Below, one piece after another: positions 11,749 to 22,355 of a stretch of DNA of 64,000 bases. The first letter of the stretch is position 1; each line of letters opens with the position of its first letter. The position numbers and the translations under genes are program-made. A model generated the notes under the pieces. The model saw nothing but the letters and a program-made list of their open reading frames with translations. It was not told the DNA's origin and did not search any database. The stretch comes from Kalaharituber pfeilii (lineage: Eukaryota > Ascomycota > Pezizomycetes > Pezizales > Pezizaceae), in NCBI GenBank assembly GCA_015179045.1, contig WHUZ01000002.1:2728001-2792000 (forward strand), given 5' to 3'.

Positions 11749-12509
11749 AGTTCTTCTATGCACACCTTAAATATAGCTACATAACTTGAACCCGATCACA
11801 CTTATCTATCTGCCCTTGAAAACGTTACATGCCAAAAACCAAGAGAAAAACAGAAAAAAAAGAAAAAAAAAAAAATGAAGAAATGAAAAGAAAAGTTAGA
11901 TACATATTAATACTAGCTTTATAACACCAAAGCATAAATAATTGGAAAGATTAACTGCCATTATCAGGCTTCTTAGACCCTATACATGTTAAGAAAAAAA
12001 AAAAAAAATAAAATAAAATAAAATAAAAGAAAAGAAAAGAAAAGAAAGGGAAAGGGAAAGGATCTTTTTTTTCTTCTTTTCTTTTTTTCAGTTTTCGCCC
12101 AAATCCGCTTTTATCCCAGCCGTGACTCAAACAAAATGTACATTTTAACACAAGCAGGCACACAGGCACACATACAAAAAAAAAAAATACAGACCAGCAC
12201 AAAAAAGACCAACATGAAATATTTCATGAAACGATGCGGGGGGGAATATATGGTATAAAAACCCGAATTGATAGGAGGTGTGAAATGGAACACACACACA
12301 ACAAAAAAAAAGAAAACAGAATTCTGCAGCTCTTTTACTCTCGAAACCGGGACTGCAAACTCAAAAGCTGCCACTCAAGCCGCAATTCATGAAAATATAG
12401 CTGGTGAAAAATAAAATAAATAAAAGTATTAAAAAAAGAAAGAAAAAAGAGAAAACCCCACAGAATTTAATGAAAACCAGAAGCGCCCCTTCACTCACTA
12501 TCTAAGTAT

Positions 12510-15236
12510 TCACCCAACAACCACTTTAAAACTTAAGCTCTCAAAAAAGGCAGGCAAATCATCGCGCTTTACCTCGATAACACACGCCTCAAAGCTATCG
12601 ATTCTTATTCTTGCATTTGTGCTATTGGCCACCTCCTGGAAGGCTATTCCAAAGCGGTTGCGGCCATATCCTTTTTCAATAATCATTTCATCATCAGAGT
12701 CATCACTGCTTTCGTCATCCTCCTCCTCCGCCTCCTCCTCTTCCTCTTCCTCTTCCTCCTCCTCATCTCCCTCGTCTCGAGAGGCGGCTTTTTTTTTCTT
12801 CTTTTCTTCTTTCTCCTTCTCCTTCTGCTTCTTTCTCTCTTCCTTTGCTTTGTCGATTGGCTTCTTCCGTTTCACTCTGTCGGCGCTGCTCATGCCAACA
12901 ACTACATATACCCCCCTCCGTTCGTTGAGCGCTGCTAGCACTATTGGCAAATGTCGCTTGCGGTTTTCATCCTTTTCTTGTTCGTACACAGCTTCTCCTA
13001 CCCACATGGCAAGTTTTGTCAGAGCAGACGGGTGCGTGAAGAGGTGAACATCCGGGCCTTCTTTAACCACCGCCATGCGAAAGGCACGAAGAAGCCGGAT
13101 CTGGCGCTTCTCAATGAGCGATGTTCCGGTTCGCACTATAGCTCGATACAGTGTCATGGCAGTTGGAAGGGCAGCAAGGAGGGAATCAATGCTGATCAAA
13201 GAAAAAGGGAACAATTAGCTGTTGAATGCAATGACGGTAATGGAATAGCAGAGCATACTTGTCTAATGCATCATAGGCGTCGTAAAATCGACCAAGCCAC
13301 TCCTCTTCCTCACGCCGCTCCTCCTTTTTCTCTTGGAGCCTCTCCTCTTGTAGGCCTTTGAACCCTGCCGCTAATATACTCGCACCATCTTCCAACTCGC
13401 CACCTCTATACATCTTTCCGCCGCTATTCTTTCCCCCTACCTCTAGTATACCACCTACGACGACTGCAACGTCTGTCGCGCTCAGACATGCCTTCCATCC
13501 CCAGCTGCGGACAAAACCTTCCTTTACCACTTCGTCTATCCCGTACAAGCCTGCTACACCTTCCAATTTCTCTCGTAGGCTGCGCTTGAGGTCCATATTC
13601 ATATGCGTATATTGCTGTTTGCATTGCACTAATGAGAATCCCATTTTGGCAAGCAGTTTGTGCAGCTTTTTCCTTCCTGTTTCACTCCATATTCGTAATT
13701 TGCTTCCTAAATATGCTGAATGCAGCATACTATCGTACAAACTCCAGTGCCTTATCAACATAAATCTAAACTCCGGGCTAATACGGATGGACGTATCATT
13801 TGGTGAGGCAGCAGTAGTTTGGATTATCCCGTTTGTGGGAGCGGCACTGTTGTTCGATAATAATTCTGGAGGATTTAACCTCCGTACTTCATCCCTCAGG
13901 ATGCCTCTGATCCTCTCTTCCCTGGCTAGATATGATATGTCACCTGATGACGGAGAAACACCCCTGCCATAGATTTCTCCGCTCGATACTCCTACAATTG
14001 CCAACCACAATAGGTCGTTATCTTCTCTTCCAAGATCGGAAGCCAAGGAATACATGATGCCAGACACAGGTTCGCCGTACCAAGTTCCTGCAGAGTAGTA
14101 TTTTGTGATGGTTCGCTGATACTTATGCCGTAATCGACGAAGTTGTTTTCGCAGCGCATGCGGTGATGGAAGGGGAGGCGGGAGTGATGGAGAAGCAGGA
14201 CGTGACGAAGATGGCAAGAGAGAGTCCTGTCGACTTAATCGACCCAGCGGTGAACCAGGAATAGATGATAGAGGTAGAGTGGATGGACGGTTGGATAACA
14301 GCGTATGTCTATGCGGCCGTGGAGTTGCTGGGGGTGACTGGTATAGTAAAATGTCAGCAAGATCAATGCATTGAAGGGCAATGAATTTATTGGTTCACAA
14401 TTACTACGGACCTCATCATCATTGCTGGTTTTCCGACGCCTACTTCTGTCTTCCTCCTCATCAATGTCATTGCCCTCTTCCGAATCTCCGTTAAGACCAT
14501 CATCACTCTTCCTTTTCCTCCCATTACCATTGACGACATTTCTCAATACCCCATCCTCCTCCTCCCCATGGCCATCCCCAGAAAGCGCTACTTCTTCCTT
14601 TTCCTCATCCTCATCAGAATCATCACTGCTGTCATCATCGTCACTATCCACTTCAGGCATATCAAGGAGCTCATTAAAAGCATTTCCCTCCCCTTCCATC
14701 TCTTCCTCTACGTCGCCATCGTCAAAACACTTTACCCCTCCTACCCTACTACCAACGTTCCATCTCCCCCCTGTCACCTTCGCCCCGGCAATTCCCTGCC
14801 TTCCTGCTTGTCCCACAACAAGGACACCATTCCCTTCAAACTCTTGGACTCCACCTCTGCCGCCGAAGACGTTGTGAAGGTTCCATGGCCGCCTGGAGTC
14901 TATTATCCAGCATTCAACACTTGACCCATCCTCCTTTTTGAGATCCAAAAATTCCTCCAAGTCTACCATCCCTCCTAAGCCCAGGCATATGACGAAGCGC
15001 AGGTCCTCATTCCCTTTGATCAGAGTACTATTCACATTGCTCAAGTCCTTATACCCGGCTACAGGATGTATCTTGTGTGGTATGAAATCCCGTTTCAGCA
15101 GCTGAGTTAGAATTCGTGTTGCGCATAATGAATCTATATCCAATGCCACGAGAATTAGAACGCTAGGTGTAGTACTATGAGCATGGTGTTTGAGATGCAA
15201 GTAAGCCGACGAGAAGAGGTCTCGAGAGATGTACAT
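12510..15236 (-). CDS. CDC45: Cdc45, replication initiation/CMG helicase subunit
   Basis: Nuclear subunit of the Cdc45-MCM-GINS helicase, needed to load and move replication forks. Exons: 14412-15236, 13259-14337, 12510-13191; total 2586 nt, 861 aa. The N-terminus (MYISRDLFSSAYLHLKHHA, then ILVALDIDSLCATRILTQLL) is the conserved RecJ/DHH-like start of Cdc45. A long acidic stretch at roughly residues 190-275 (D/E/S runs, then RKRKSDD) is the usual disordered insert. The core has TWYGEPVSGIMYSLASDLGR and NDLLWLAIVGV. Exon 3 has IDSLLAALPTAMTLYRAIV and a lysine-rich then glutamate-rich stretch (about residues 740-800) before the conserved C-terminal FGIAFQEVANSTNARIRIDS. Both introns are GT-AG. 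The length exceeds yeast Cdc45 (650 aa) mainly through low-complexity insertions, which is common in filamentous fungi. Confidence 0.96.
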
Positions 15237-15746
15237 TGCGATCCAAGCTTCCTAGCCTCCTGGTGACGTATCCAAGAACCTTAGAGCGATACCAGCAGAT
15301 ACCAAGCAGTTCGGAGACGAGCGCTCGCTATGACGACCGCATGTACAAAGTTTCGTTTGGTGTAATGTTCGCCGTTGGCGCAGATAAGAGGATACCGTAT
15401 TTCAAATTGTGTGCCGTCACAAAGGTGTTCCTTTGTCTGATGTCTCGCGCGTATCACTCTAGAGTGCCTATGGCTGAGAGGGTATAATTTCCGGGGCCTC
15501 TGGAGGAAATGATTGCTTGGCTCGGTTTTCAGAGAACGAAAAGCATTCTAGAACAATTGACAGCGCTGAAAGTCCAAGAAAGTGAAGGGTAAAAGGAGCA
15601 AGGCAGAAATCAACGAAGTCAGTGTAAGGAGCGGATTTGAAGAGCGAGGAGGAGCTGTCGGAGAGCCTTGGACTGTCGCGTGGATTGGTCGTACTGTACT
15701 GCACAAGCACTGGACTCTGAGGGGGGTGTTTTTCGCAACTCGGAGA

Positions 15747-15752
15747 ACGCGT
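15747..15752. promoter_or_regulatory. MCB-like ACGCGT upstream of CDC45
   Basis: ACGCGT is the MluI cell-cycle box bound by MBF, which drives replication genes at G1/S in yeasts. It lies about 510 bp upstream of the CDC45 start. A related GCGCGT lies near 15445. One site of six bases can occur by chance, so use is inference. Confidence 0.3.
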
Positions 15753-16484
15753 TTGAAGGCTAATTGCAGGCTGCGCCAAGGGAGCAAGCTTAATTGGTTT
15801 CCTTTCTCCCCACGTGATCATGAAAGTCATCCTATGCATAGCATATGCGACCTCCTGCAGGAATGCTTGTCAGTGAACTGTACTTGTTACCTGCCTAGAA
15901 GGCAGTGGATGTTTCAAGATGTATCTATGTTAGCACTCCAAAGACGGAGAAACAGCAGATCTTATGAGAACTAGGAACGCGCAGAACCCATGCACAAGTA
16001 GGGATATTTAGCAATATGCTACCAAATGTTCAGCATTACTCTCTATTCTACAGATGCTCGCCTCCTACTGGCACGTACTGTGGCACATTTGAATGAGCAT
16101 CAATCTTTCTGGTTTCGCTGCAAGGGCCATACATGTCTGGAAGATGGCATAGGTTGCTCTACAGCAATCCACCTTACATCAATTTACATCAGCAGCCGAG
16201 GCTACGTTGCTGTGGTGCTGGGAATGAGGCTAGTGACAAACTGCGCTCACGGACGCTTACCATATCGAGTAGTCGCGCCCGTGCGAATGAGGAAATCGCC
16301 AGCTACGCAAATTTCGTCATACTTCATACTTCGCCTTCGGCAACACCTCGCGCCGGTGTGCACCCAGTCGTATCCTGTACTCCAGTCTCTCCTAGTACAC
16401 TGCCTGTACTCCGGCTGCTGGGGTGGCACCTCGCTCTCGCTGTAACATTACAAAAAGTAGAACGCAAAAAAGAAAAAATAAAAA

Positions 16485-16520
16485 AACGAGTTGGCCCAGT
16501 TCCAATTCCTGACCATTACT
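16485..16520 (+). repeat. Possible partial copy of the dispersed element
   Basis: ACGAGTTGGCCCAGTTCCAA after an A-rich run resembles the left end of the element at 40342 (ACGAGTTACCCCGGTTCCAA), but the rest of the element does not follow. Weak evidence only. Confidence 0.25.
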
Positions 16521-17152
16521 AACTCCAATATTCTGGGTCACATTTGAGTACGCGATTAAGATGAATTTAATCCTTCAATCTAGTACGAGCAGGAAATCAA
16601 TAACAATTGAGGAAACTGAAGCCCAGAAAGGTCAAAATAATCCATTATTTGGCAAAAACAACGTTCTGAAGAAACTCGAATAAAATTGAGTGAAGGTAGA
16701 AAAGGTAAATTTCCTTCTGGAGAAGTTAGAATAAAAATTGGTGAAACTATCCTCATGTATGGCTTCGTTATGTTCATAGATACTTTGCACTTCCTCTCTC
16801 GTGGAAATTCTCCCTCCGATGAATTTTGCACACTGCAATGCCACGTCAGGGAGTGGTAAGGCTTATGTTTTCGTGAACGGCAACACATGCCAAATAATGT
16901 CTTCAGCGAGAAGCTCTTTCGAATACTGTCTTTGATGCCTTTGCTTCCCAGGTCGACATACAATATATTCCACATTGTATCGCCAGTATCTCTTCTTTTC
17001 CATCTATTTCTTTGTATTGTATTTTCCTCCCATTGTTCCTCTTACGTTATATCCACTACTTTTCAGACTTTAAACACCATTTATCCCTCTAAGCATTAGA
17101 GCCGATAAATCGCACTACGTGCATCTATATAACGCCTCAAGATCAGATCTTC

Positions 17153-17605
17153 TCATACATTTCCCCAACATTCTCCCCATAATTCACGCGGCACTTGGCG
17201 CACCTCCATAGAGTTGATGAGCCCAGCCTGTCTGAGCAAGGCATCACCGAAGTGATCCGGTATCTTTTCCAGAGGGTCAATGCTAGCGATAAATACCATG
17301 TCTATGGTGCAGTTGGAAAGCTTGAGCTGTCGACCGAGATAGAAGCGAAATCGGAGCTCTTATAGTAGTAGGTGTGATCGTGAAGATACCAGAGAAATTC
17401 GGCGTCGATCAGGGCCGCGGCATCCCAAGCGAACATCGTATGCTCAGGAACTTTAAACGATGGGGCATCCACTGGGGAATTGACACTACTCAGGATGAGG
17501 GCGGCGGGGCCGATAATTGTCAGTGACCGCCGCCATCTTGGCTGGCATTGGCCGCAGGGTGTCTATTAAGCTGACTGTGACGGTGAGCTCAGGATCAGGA
17601 GGCAT
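17153..17605 (-). pseudogene. Frameshifted remnant of an unrecognised protein gene
   Basis: The minus strand gives protein-like sequence split over frames. An ATG at 17605 opens MPPDPELTVTVSLIDTLR; another frame then gives TIIGPAALILSS and VPEHTMFAWDAAALIDAEF, then WYLHDHTYYYKSSDF. One base further on the frame becomes FYLGRQLKLSNCTIDMVFIA, followed by SIDPLEKIPDHFGDALLRQA and VRQVPRELW, with a stop at 17153. The shift between KSSDF and FYLGRQ is best explained by a one-base indel near GATTTCGC. No family recognised. A spliced gene is possible but no matching splice sites are evident. Confidence 0.45.
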
Positions 17606-18415
17606 GGAGGAGGTCGTAGTTTCTGCAGTCGAACGAGTCTTGCCCGGGCACCTGAGGGTAAGGTTTTATAGATCAAGGTGCATGAAGCCCTTACACTTAT
17701 TCCATAGCTGTTCTAACCGGCAGGGGTTTGACTGATATCGGCAGACTGAACCTCTACGGAATGCGATATGACTTGGATTGTATCCAAATTGTATAGTGCC
17801 GATCTGTTTGTAAACAAATGATACACCCAATTATCAAAATTATACTCGTCTTGCATACGAGGGTGCATTAGGCATACATAGACCCAGCAATTTCGGTCTC
17901 CAGGTCTGAAACCAGCCGGATTTTGAACAAAATGATGGGGTGAAATATCTGGTCAGCCAGTTCCAGGTATGTACTGACTTCAAGTAATGATGGTCAGTTA
18001 TGTGATATAACTAGCTGGTAATTGGCTGTGAGCTCGGAATAGGCCGTGCCGCTGCACACCAGATTCGCTCGCACGCTGCAAAGGCCGTGTAGGTGTGCGA
18101 TTTGCCGACAAGTATTTTCGGAGCACGAGTTCGGAGATCAGGAGCTTCTACCCTGGGGCCCAATTGGATATATATACATGACAGATACTTCAAATATATC
18201 CGTCCAGTTGCATATCTATACGGGCAGGGATTGGATGAGAGATACAATGAGGTCCGCGTAGCTCATTGTAAATTTTTCCATTCGCTCAATAAGTAAAATG
18301 TAAATAAAAATACAGAGACCATGGAAATGGCAACTCTTTTGCCCGAATAACCCAACGACAAACATCTAAGAAACAAGATTTGAACAATAACAGAAGGCCT
18401 CAAGATGGAAAATAC
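17606..18415. other. Intergenic DNA upstream of the 17.1-17.6 kb remnant
   Basis: No coding exon supported. The right-hand 120 bp is the 3' region of MAK16. Nothing else recognisable. Confidence 0.5.
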
Positions 18416-19626
18416 CTAAAACGCTAAGTTTTTTGCTGTAATAGGCACCTTTTCCATTTCGTTTTCATATTCAATCTCAACCCTCGCGCCGCCTGTCCAC
18501 ACAAATTCAGGTCAATTGCAATCCTACAATTTAGCTTAAAGTTGGGAATGAACTCACGTTTCCTGGGTTTCTGAACGATATCTGGTCGTTTCCGTTTTTT
18601 ATCGCCTTCCTTGTTTTTAACCCCGTCCTTTGTTGATTTCTCCGACTTATCTTCCTCGCCACTACTCTCATCCTCCCCCTCCTCGTCCTCCTCACTATCT
18701 GTCTCCTCTTCACTGTCTTCTTCGAAGTCACTTGCCCCACTTCCTCCTAGCCAGTCCTCCAAATCTGCCAATTCCTCTGCTTCATCCTCCAATTCCTCAT
18801 CTCCAGATACATACTCTACCTCCCCAGTACCTTCCTCCTCTTCTTCTTCCTCTTCATCCTCGTTTTCATTCTCTAATTCATCCTCATCCTCATCAGCTTC
18901 AGCCTCCCCATCTCTTTCTAAAGCGCGTAAAACTTTCTTCCAGATTCCTTCTTCCACATTGAGAGGCTTGTCTCCATATGCACCACTTCTCAATCGCTCT
19001 ATCAGCTCCTTTTCAATAGCCCGCTCAAGTTTGGCGGCAGCCAAGGCTTTCCGCTCCCTTGTTCGCTCCCTTCTCCTGACTTTATTTGGGATTCCAACTA
19101 GCTTCTCTCCTAATCGCTTTTCCTCAGCCGCAAGTCGTCGGGACATAATTGCAACTTGAGTAAGTCTTGTCAAGCGCTGCTTGCACTTATGTATGAGAAA
19201 TTTTGGCCAATAGATCAGGCGCTCGTCGATCTGTCCCAAGGCTTTAGTGTAGTTTTCGGAAAGCTTTATGCGCTCCCATAACTTTGATGGCATATGCGCG
19301 CGCTCAATAGTTTTCATGTATAGATAAAGAACGCCGTTGACTGATCGAATGGTGGCGTAGCGGGAGTTGGCGAGAGGGCAGGATTGGCGATTACAAAGTC
19401 CAGTGACCTGTGCAGATGTCAGTATTATGTCTAGTTTCGAGCTCAGTGGGATTTAGGATTGAAACATTATACTCATTTCTGCAGAATGTCTGATTTTTTG
19501 TGGTTCTATGTTCGGTGAATCAATTAGGATTTGTGGCCAAGCTGGACAGGAACACTGCACCTACTTTAACTTGAAAGAGCAGAACTGATGGGCAATTATA
19601 TCCCAGACAATTTCATCCGACGCCAT
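18416..19626 (-). CDS. MAK16: Mak16, 60S ribosome biogenesis factor
   Basis: Nucleolar protein of early pre-60S particles. Exons: 19565-19626, 19466-19505, 18558-19407, 18416-18492; total 1029 nt, 342 aa. The start [20 protein letters not shown] and then [20 protein letters not shown] form the cysteine cluster of the Mak16 N-terminal (L28e-like) domain, which here is spread over three small exons; exon 2 is 40 nt. The conserved core continues [20 protein letters not shown] and [15 protein letters not shown]. The middle is an E/D-rich stretch (about residues 200-290), then K/R-rich. Reading through the last intron gives a false tail; splicing from GTGAGT at 18557 to the acceptor before 18492 gives the family's usual end [20 protein letters not shown]. 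Shares a divergent promoter with the cofactor E gene. Confidence 0.95.
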
Positions 19627-20010
19627 TCTGACCAATTGATCAAGGTATTCTGTTCTCTGCTGGTATGTGTAGCTGGTACGTCGAGACAATCAATAACAGC
19701 TACTGGTGGCCGTGCTGTGATTCTAGGTCACACGAGAAATCGAAAGATGGGATTTCGGACGCCAAGAGTTACAACTTTAGTGTGAAGGCGAAAATGCTTA
19801 GCTAATACAAGCTCAAATAGTCACGTGCGGACTCATATCAAAGCTTGGCATGCTTCCGTGACAACCATGCATACCGATGGGTAGCATGGGGGCGGTGACT
19901 CGAGAAGTAGAGAACTCAGTAGCGGTGGTGCGAGCTGGTGTGTTATTGTAGCTCACTTGTAGACAAGCGGGAGCTGCTACTTACAATTTAATTGCTCAAG
20001 CCCTGTCACC
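19627..20010. promoter_or_regulatory. Divergent promoter MAK16 / tubulin cofactor E
   Basis: 384 bp between two start codons pointing apart. Contains TCACGTG at about 19822. No ribosome-biogenesis PAC or RRPE box was spotted by eye. Confidence 0.5.
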
Positions 20011-22047
20011 ATGGCCTCACAGTTTCACATCAACCAGCGTCTCTCGTATTCAACTTCGCTCTGCACAGTCCGGTATATTGGGACTGTCGACGGCACGTCT
20101 GGAGAATGGTTGGGCGTGGAGTGGGATGAGCCCTCGCGGGGCAAGCATTCTGGAGAGCACGCTGGGAAGAAATACTTTGACTGTGAGTTGCGTATAAATT
20201 TTGTTTTATTTAGCCGATGTTTGCATAATGAATTTCTGATATCATTCTGTGAATGTAGGTATCATTCCGAATGCTGGAAGCTTCATCCGCCCAACACGTG
20301 CGCCGGACACGCCTTTGTCCTTCGTTCAGGCTCTTAGGAAAAAGTATATCGATACCGGAGAAGAAGATGCTGCGAAAAAATCCGCCGAGCGACCTATCGA
20401 ATGGGGAGGTAAAGTAGTGCAAGAGATAGGATTCGAGAAGATACGGCAGCGGTTGCGAAAGGTGAAAGAGCTCAAGATTGTGATGCTTGACGGGCTGCAG
20501 ATTTCAAAGGCAGATTCAGAGGAGTTGATTATTAAAACTTGCCCAAGTATTATATTGGACTCTGAACCATACAAACTAAGAGCTAATGTTTACTAGATAT
20601 TGAGGAACTTGACCTTTCGCGAAATCTCTTCGAGTCATTGCAAATTGTTTCGGAATTCTGTCGATGTCTACCCAAGCTGCGAGCTTTGCGCATCAGGTTG
20701 GTGGAACTAAACATTACCCTGAAGCGTTGCTGATAGTTCCTAAATTGTCAAAGTGGTAATCGATTCGCGTCACTGAAAGTGACACCGGGTAAAGTTTTGA
20801 AGGAAGGAGAGGACGAAGATATCTATATTACAGGTTTCGAAAATATTACCTCTCTCGAGGTTGAAGAGACTCTATTAACGTGGGAAAAGGTACATATTCT
20901 CATTGAAAATATGCATCTTTCCTCGGCTGATGCATTCTTCCATATAGCTTGCCGAACTATTGCCTTTGTTTCCATCACTCAAAACCCTGGATCTTACGCT
21001 AAACAGACTCTCTTCCATCCCTTCAAGCATCGCCGACAGTCCTTTCACCAATATCATCTCATCCAGTCTGACCGAAATCAAACTAGAAAAGAATAACTTC
21101 ACCACAATCTCATCCATATTCCCTCTCGCCGCCATCGCAAGTCTCCGCAGGCTCCTCCTCGCCCACAACAAAATCTCCAGCATCTCTGAAACCCCCGACA
21201 ATGGCGAATCCCCCGCCATCTTCGAACACATCACCTACCTTGACCTTTCCTTCAACGCTATACCTTCATTCTTATTCATCAACGATATCAACAAGTACTT
21301 CCCTAACGTTGAGGGTCTTCGAATCTCCCACAATCCATTATACCATGTCCCAGACATGGGAGCCGAAGAAGCACATATGTTGACGCTGGGGAGGTTGAGT
21401 TGGAAAGTGAGGATTCTGAACTATAGCACGATTACAATGCAGGAAAGAACAAACGCAGAATTGTATTACCTGGGGAAGATCGCAAAGGAGATGGCAGAGG
21501 TGCCAGAGACGGAGGAGCAGTCAGTGTTAGAGAATCATCCGAGGTGGGCGGAGCTGTGCAAAGGCGAGTAAAGATTGTATATTATTTTACCCTGGCGACA
21601 GCACTAATGACCTTATGTATGTAGTTCACGGAGCACCGGTTGTCAGCGCTAACAGAAATCTTGAAGCGGAGAAGCAGACCTTGGGAAGGACTCTAATCGG
21701 TATGTGTCATATATAACCAGTTTAAAATCCAAGCTGGGCCTAACCTGCATAAACAGAAATTGAATTCAAACACAACATGAAAACAATCGCCAAAAAGATA
21801 CCCAAATCGATCACTATATCCGCCCTCAGAGGTTTCGTTGGAATACTATTCGGGGTCAAGCCGCTTAAGGTAGAGCTGGAACTTGCGCATGATGATTCTC
21901 ACGGAGTAAAGTATGGCAGCCCCAATTGCACCTTGTTTTCTTGACGTTTGCTAAAGCCGAATAAATAGGCTCGATGACGAACTTCGGAGACTGGAGTTCT
22001 ATACCGAGGACCATAAGAGATTACAGTTGTTAGTTCTCGATAAATGA
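20011..22047 (+). CDS. PAC2: Tubulin-folding cofactor E (CAP-Gly, LRR, UBL)
   Basis: Cytosolic chaperone that, with cofactors C and D, assembles alpha/beta-tubulin. Nine exons: 20011-20182, 20259-20546, 20597-20696, 20754-20788, 20834-20889, 20948-21563, 21625-21699, 21757-21910, 21969-22047; total 1575 nt, 524 aa. Domain order fits the family: N-terminal CAP-Gly (VRYIGTVDGTSGEWLGVEWD, with GKHSGEHAGKKYFDC), central leucine-rich repeats (for example FPSLKTLDLTLNRL, ASLRRLLLAHNKISSI, ITYLDLSFNAIPSF) and a C-terminal ubiquitin-like domain with a stretch KKIPKSITISALRGFVG. Exons 4 and 5 are 35 and 56 nt. The sixth intron appears to use a GC donor (AAAG|GCGAGT at 21564), because only that joins the reading frame to the next conserved block VHGAPVVSANRN. 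The ATG at 20011 is followed by a normal family start. Confidence 0.93.
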
Positions 22048-22355
22048 GATATCATGACACTAGGATACCCTGTAAGTCAAAAACATTAATCTAGACAGTA
22101 TCATACAAAAGACAAAAACAATCATGCATATCTCCGAAACTGTGAAATGTAATGTTATAATCTTCAAGACAATCAACCTAATAAGCTTGAGAACAAAGGA
22201 ACCCAAAAAATAAATAACTATAAACAAATAAATACCAAATTTAGTCTCATAACCAGTACCAAAGCTATGTATCTTATGAATCAGGCGCAACTCCGCTGTC
22301 ACTTCGCAAAGGTATCCACAAATCGAAAAAAAAAGGAAAAAAAAAAAAAAAACTG

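Larger units (their letters stand above)
10713..12509. other. Simple-repeat-rich intergenic region
   Basis: No gene supported. Contains (TGA)9 at 10911-10937; a partly duplicated C-rich segment at about 10995-11075 (each copy ends CCCCCCAGGCCGTCA); a run of 30 A (11717-11746); and at 12000-12060 a staircase microsatellite going from AAAAT units to AAAAG units to AAAGGG units. The right end is the 3' region of CDC45. Confidence 0.6.
15237..17152. other. CDC45 upstream region and gene-poor DNA
   Basis: About 1.9 kb with no supportable gene on either strand; frames present are short, cysteine- and serine-rich and show no family features. Includes the CDC45 promoter (with an ACGCGT at 15747) and a weak match to the dispersed element near 16485. 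16990-17100 is C/T-rich. Confidence 0.5.

Noticed and set aside
12619..13047. Serine-rich + strand frame
   Set aside because: Antisense of the E/K-rich stretch of CDC45; serine runs are what such a stretch gives on the other strand. The same applies to 14371-14877 and to 18611-19159 (MAK16).
16026..16445. 139-codon + strand frame between CDC45 and MAK16
   Set aside because: Cys/Arg/Ser-rich chance-like composition, no domain, no promoter context.
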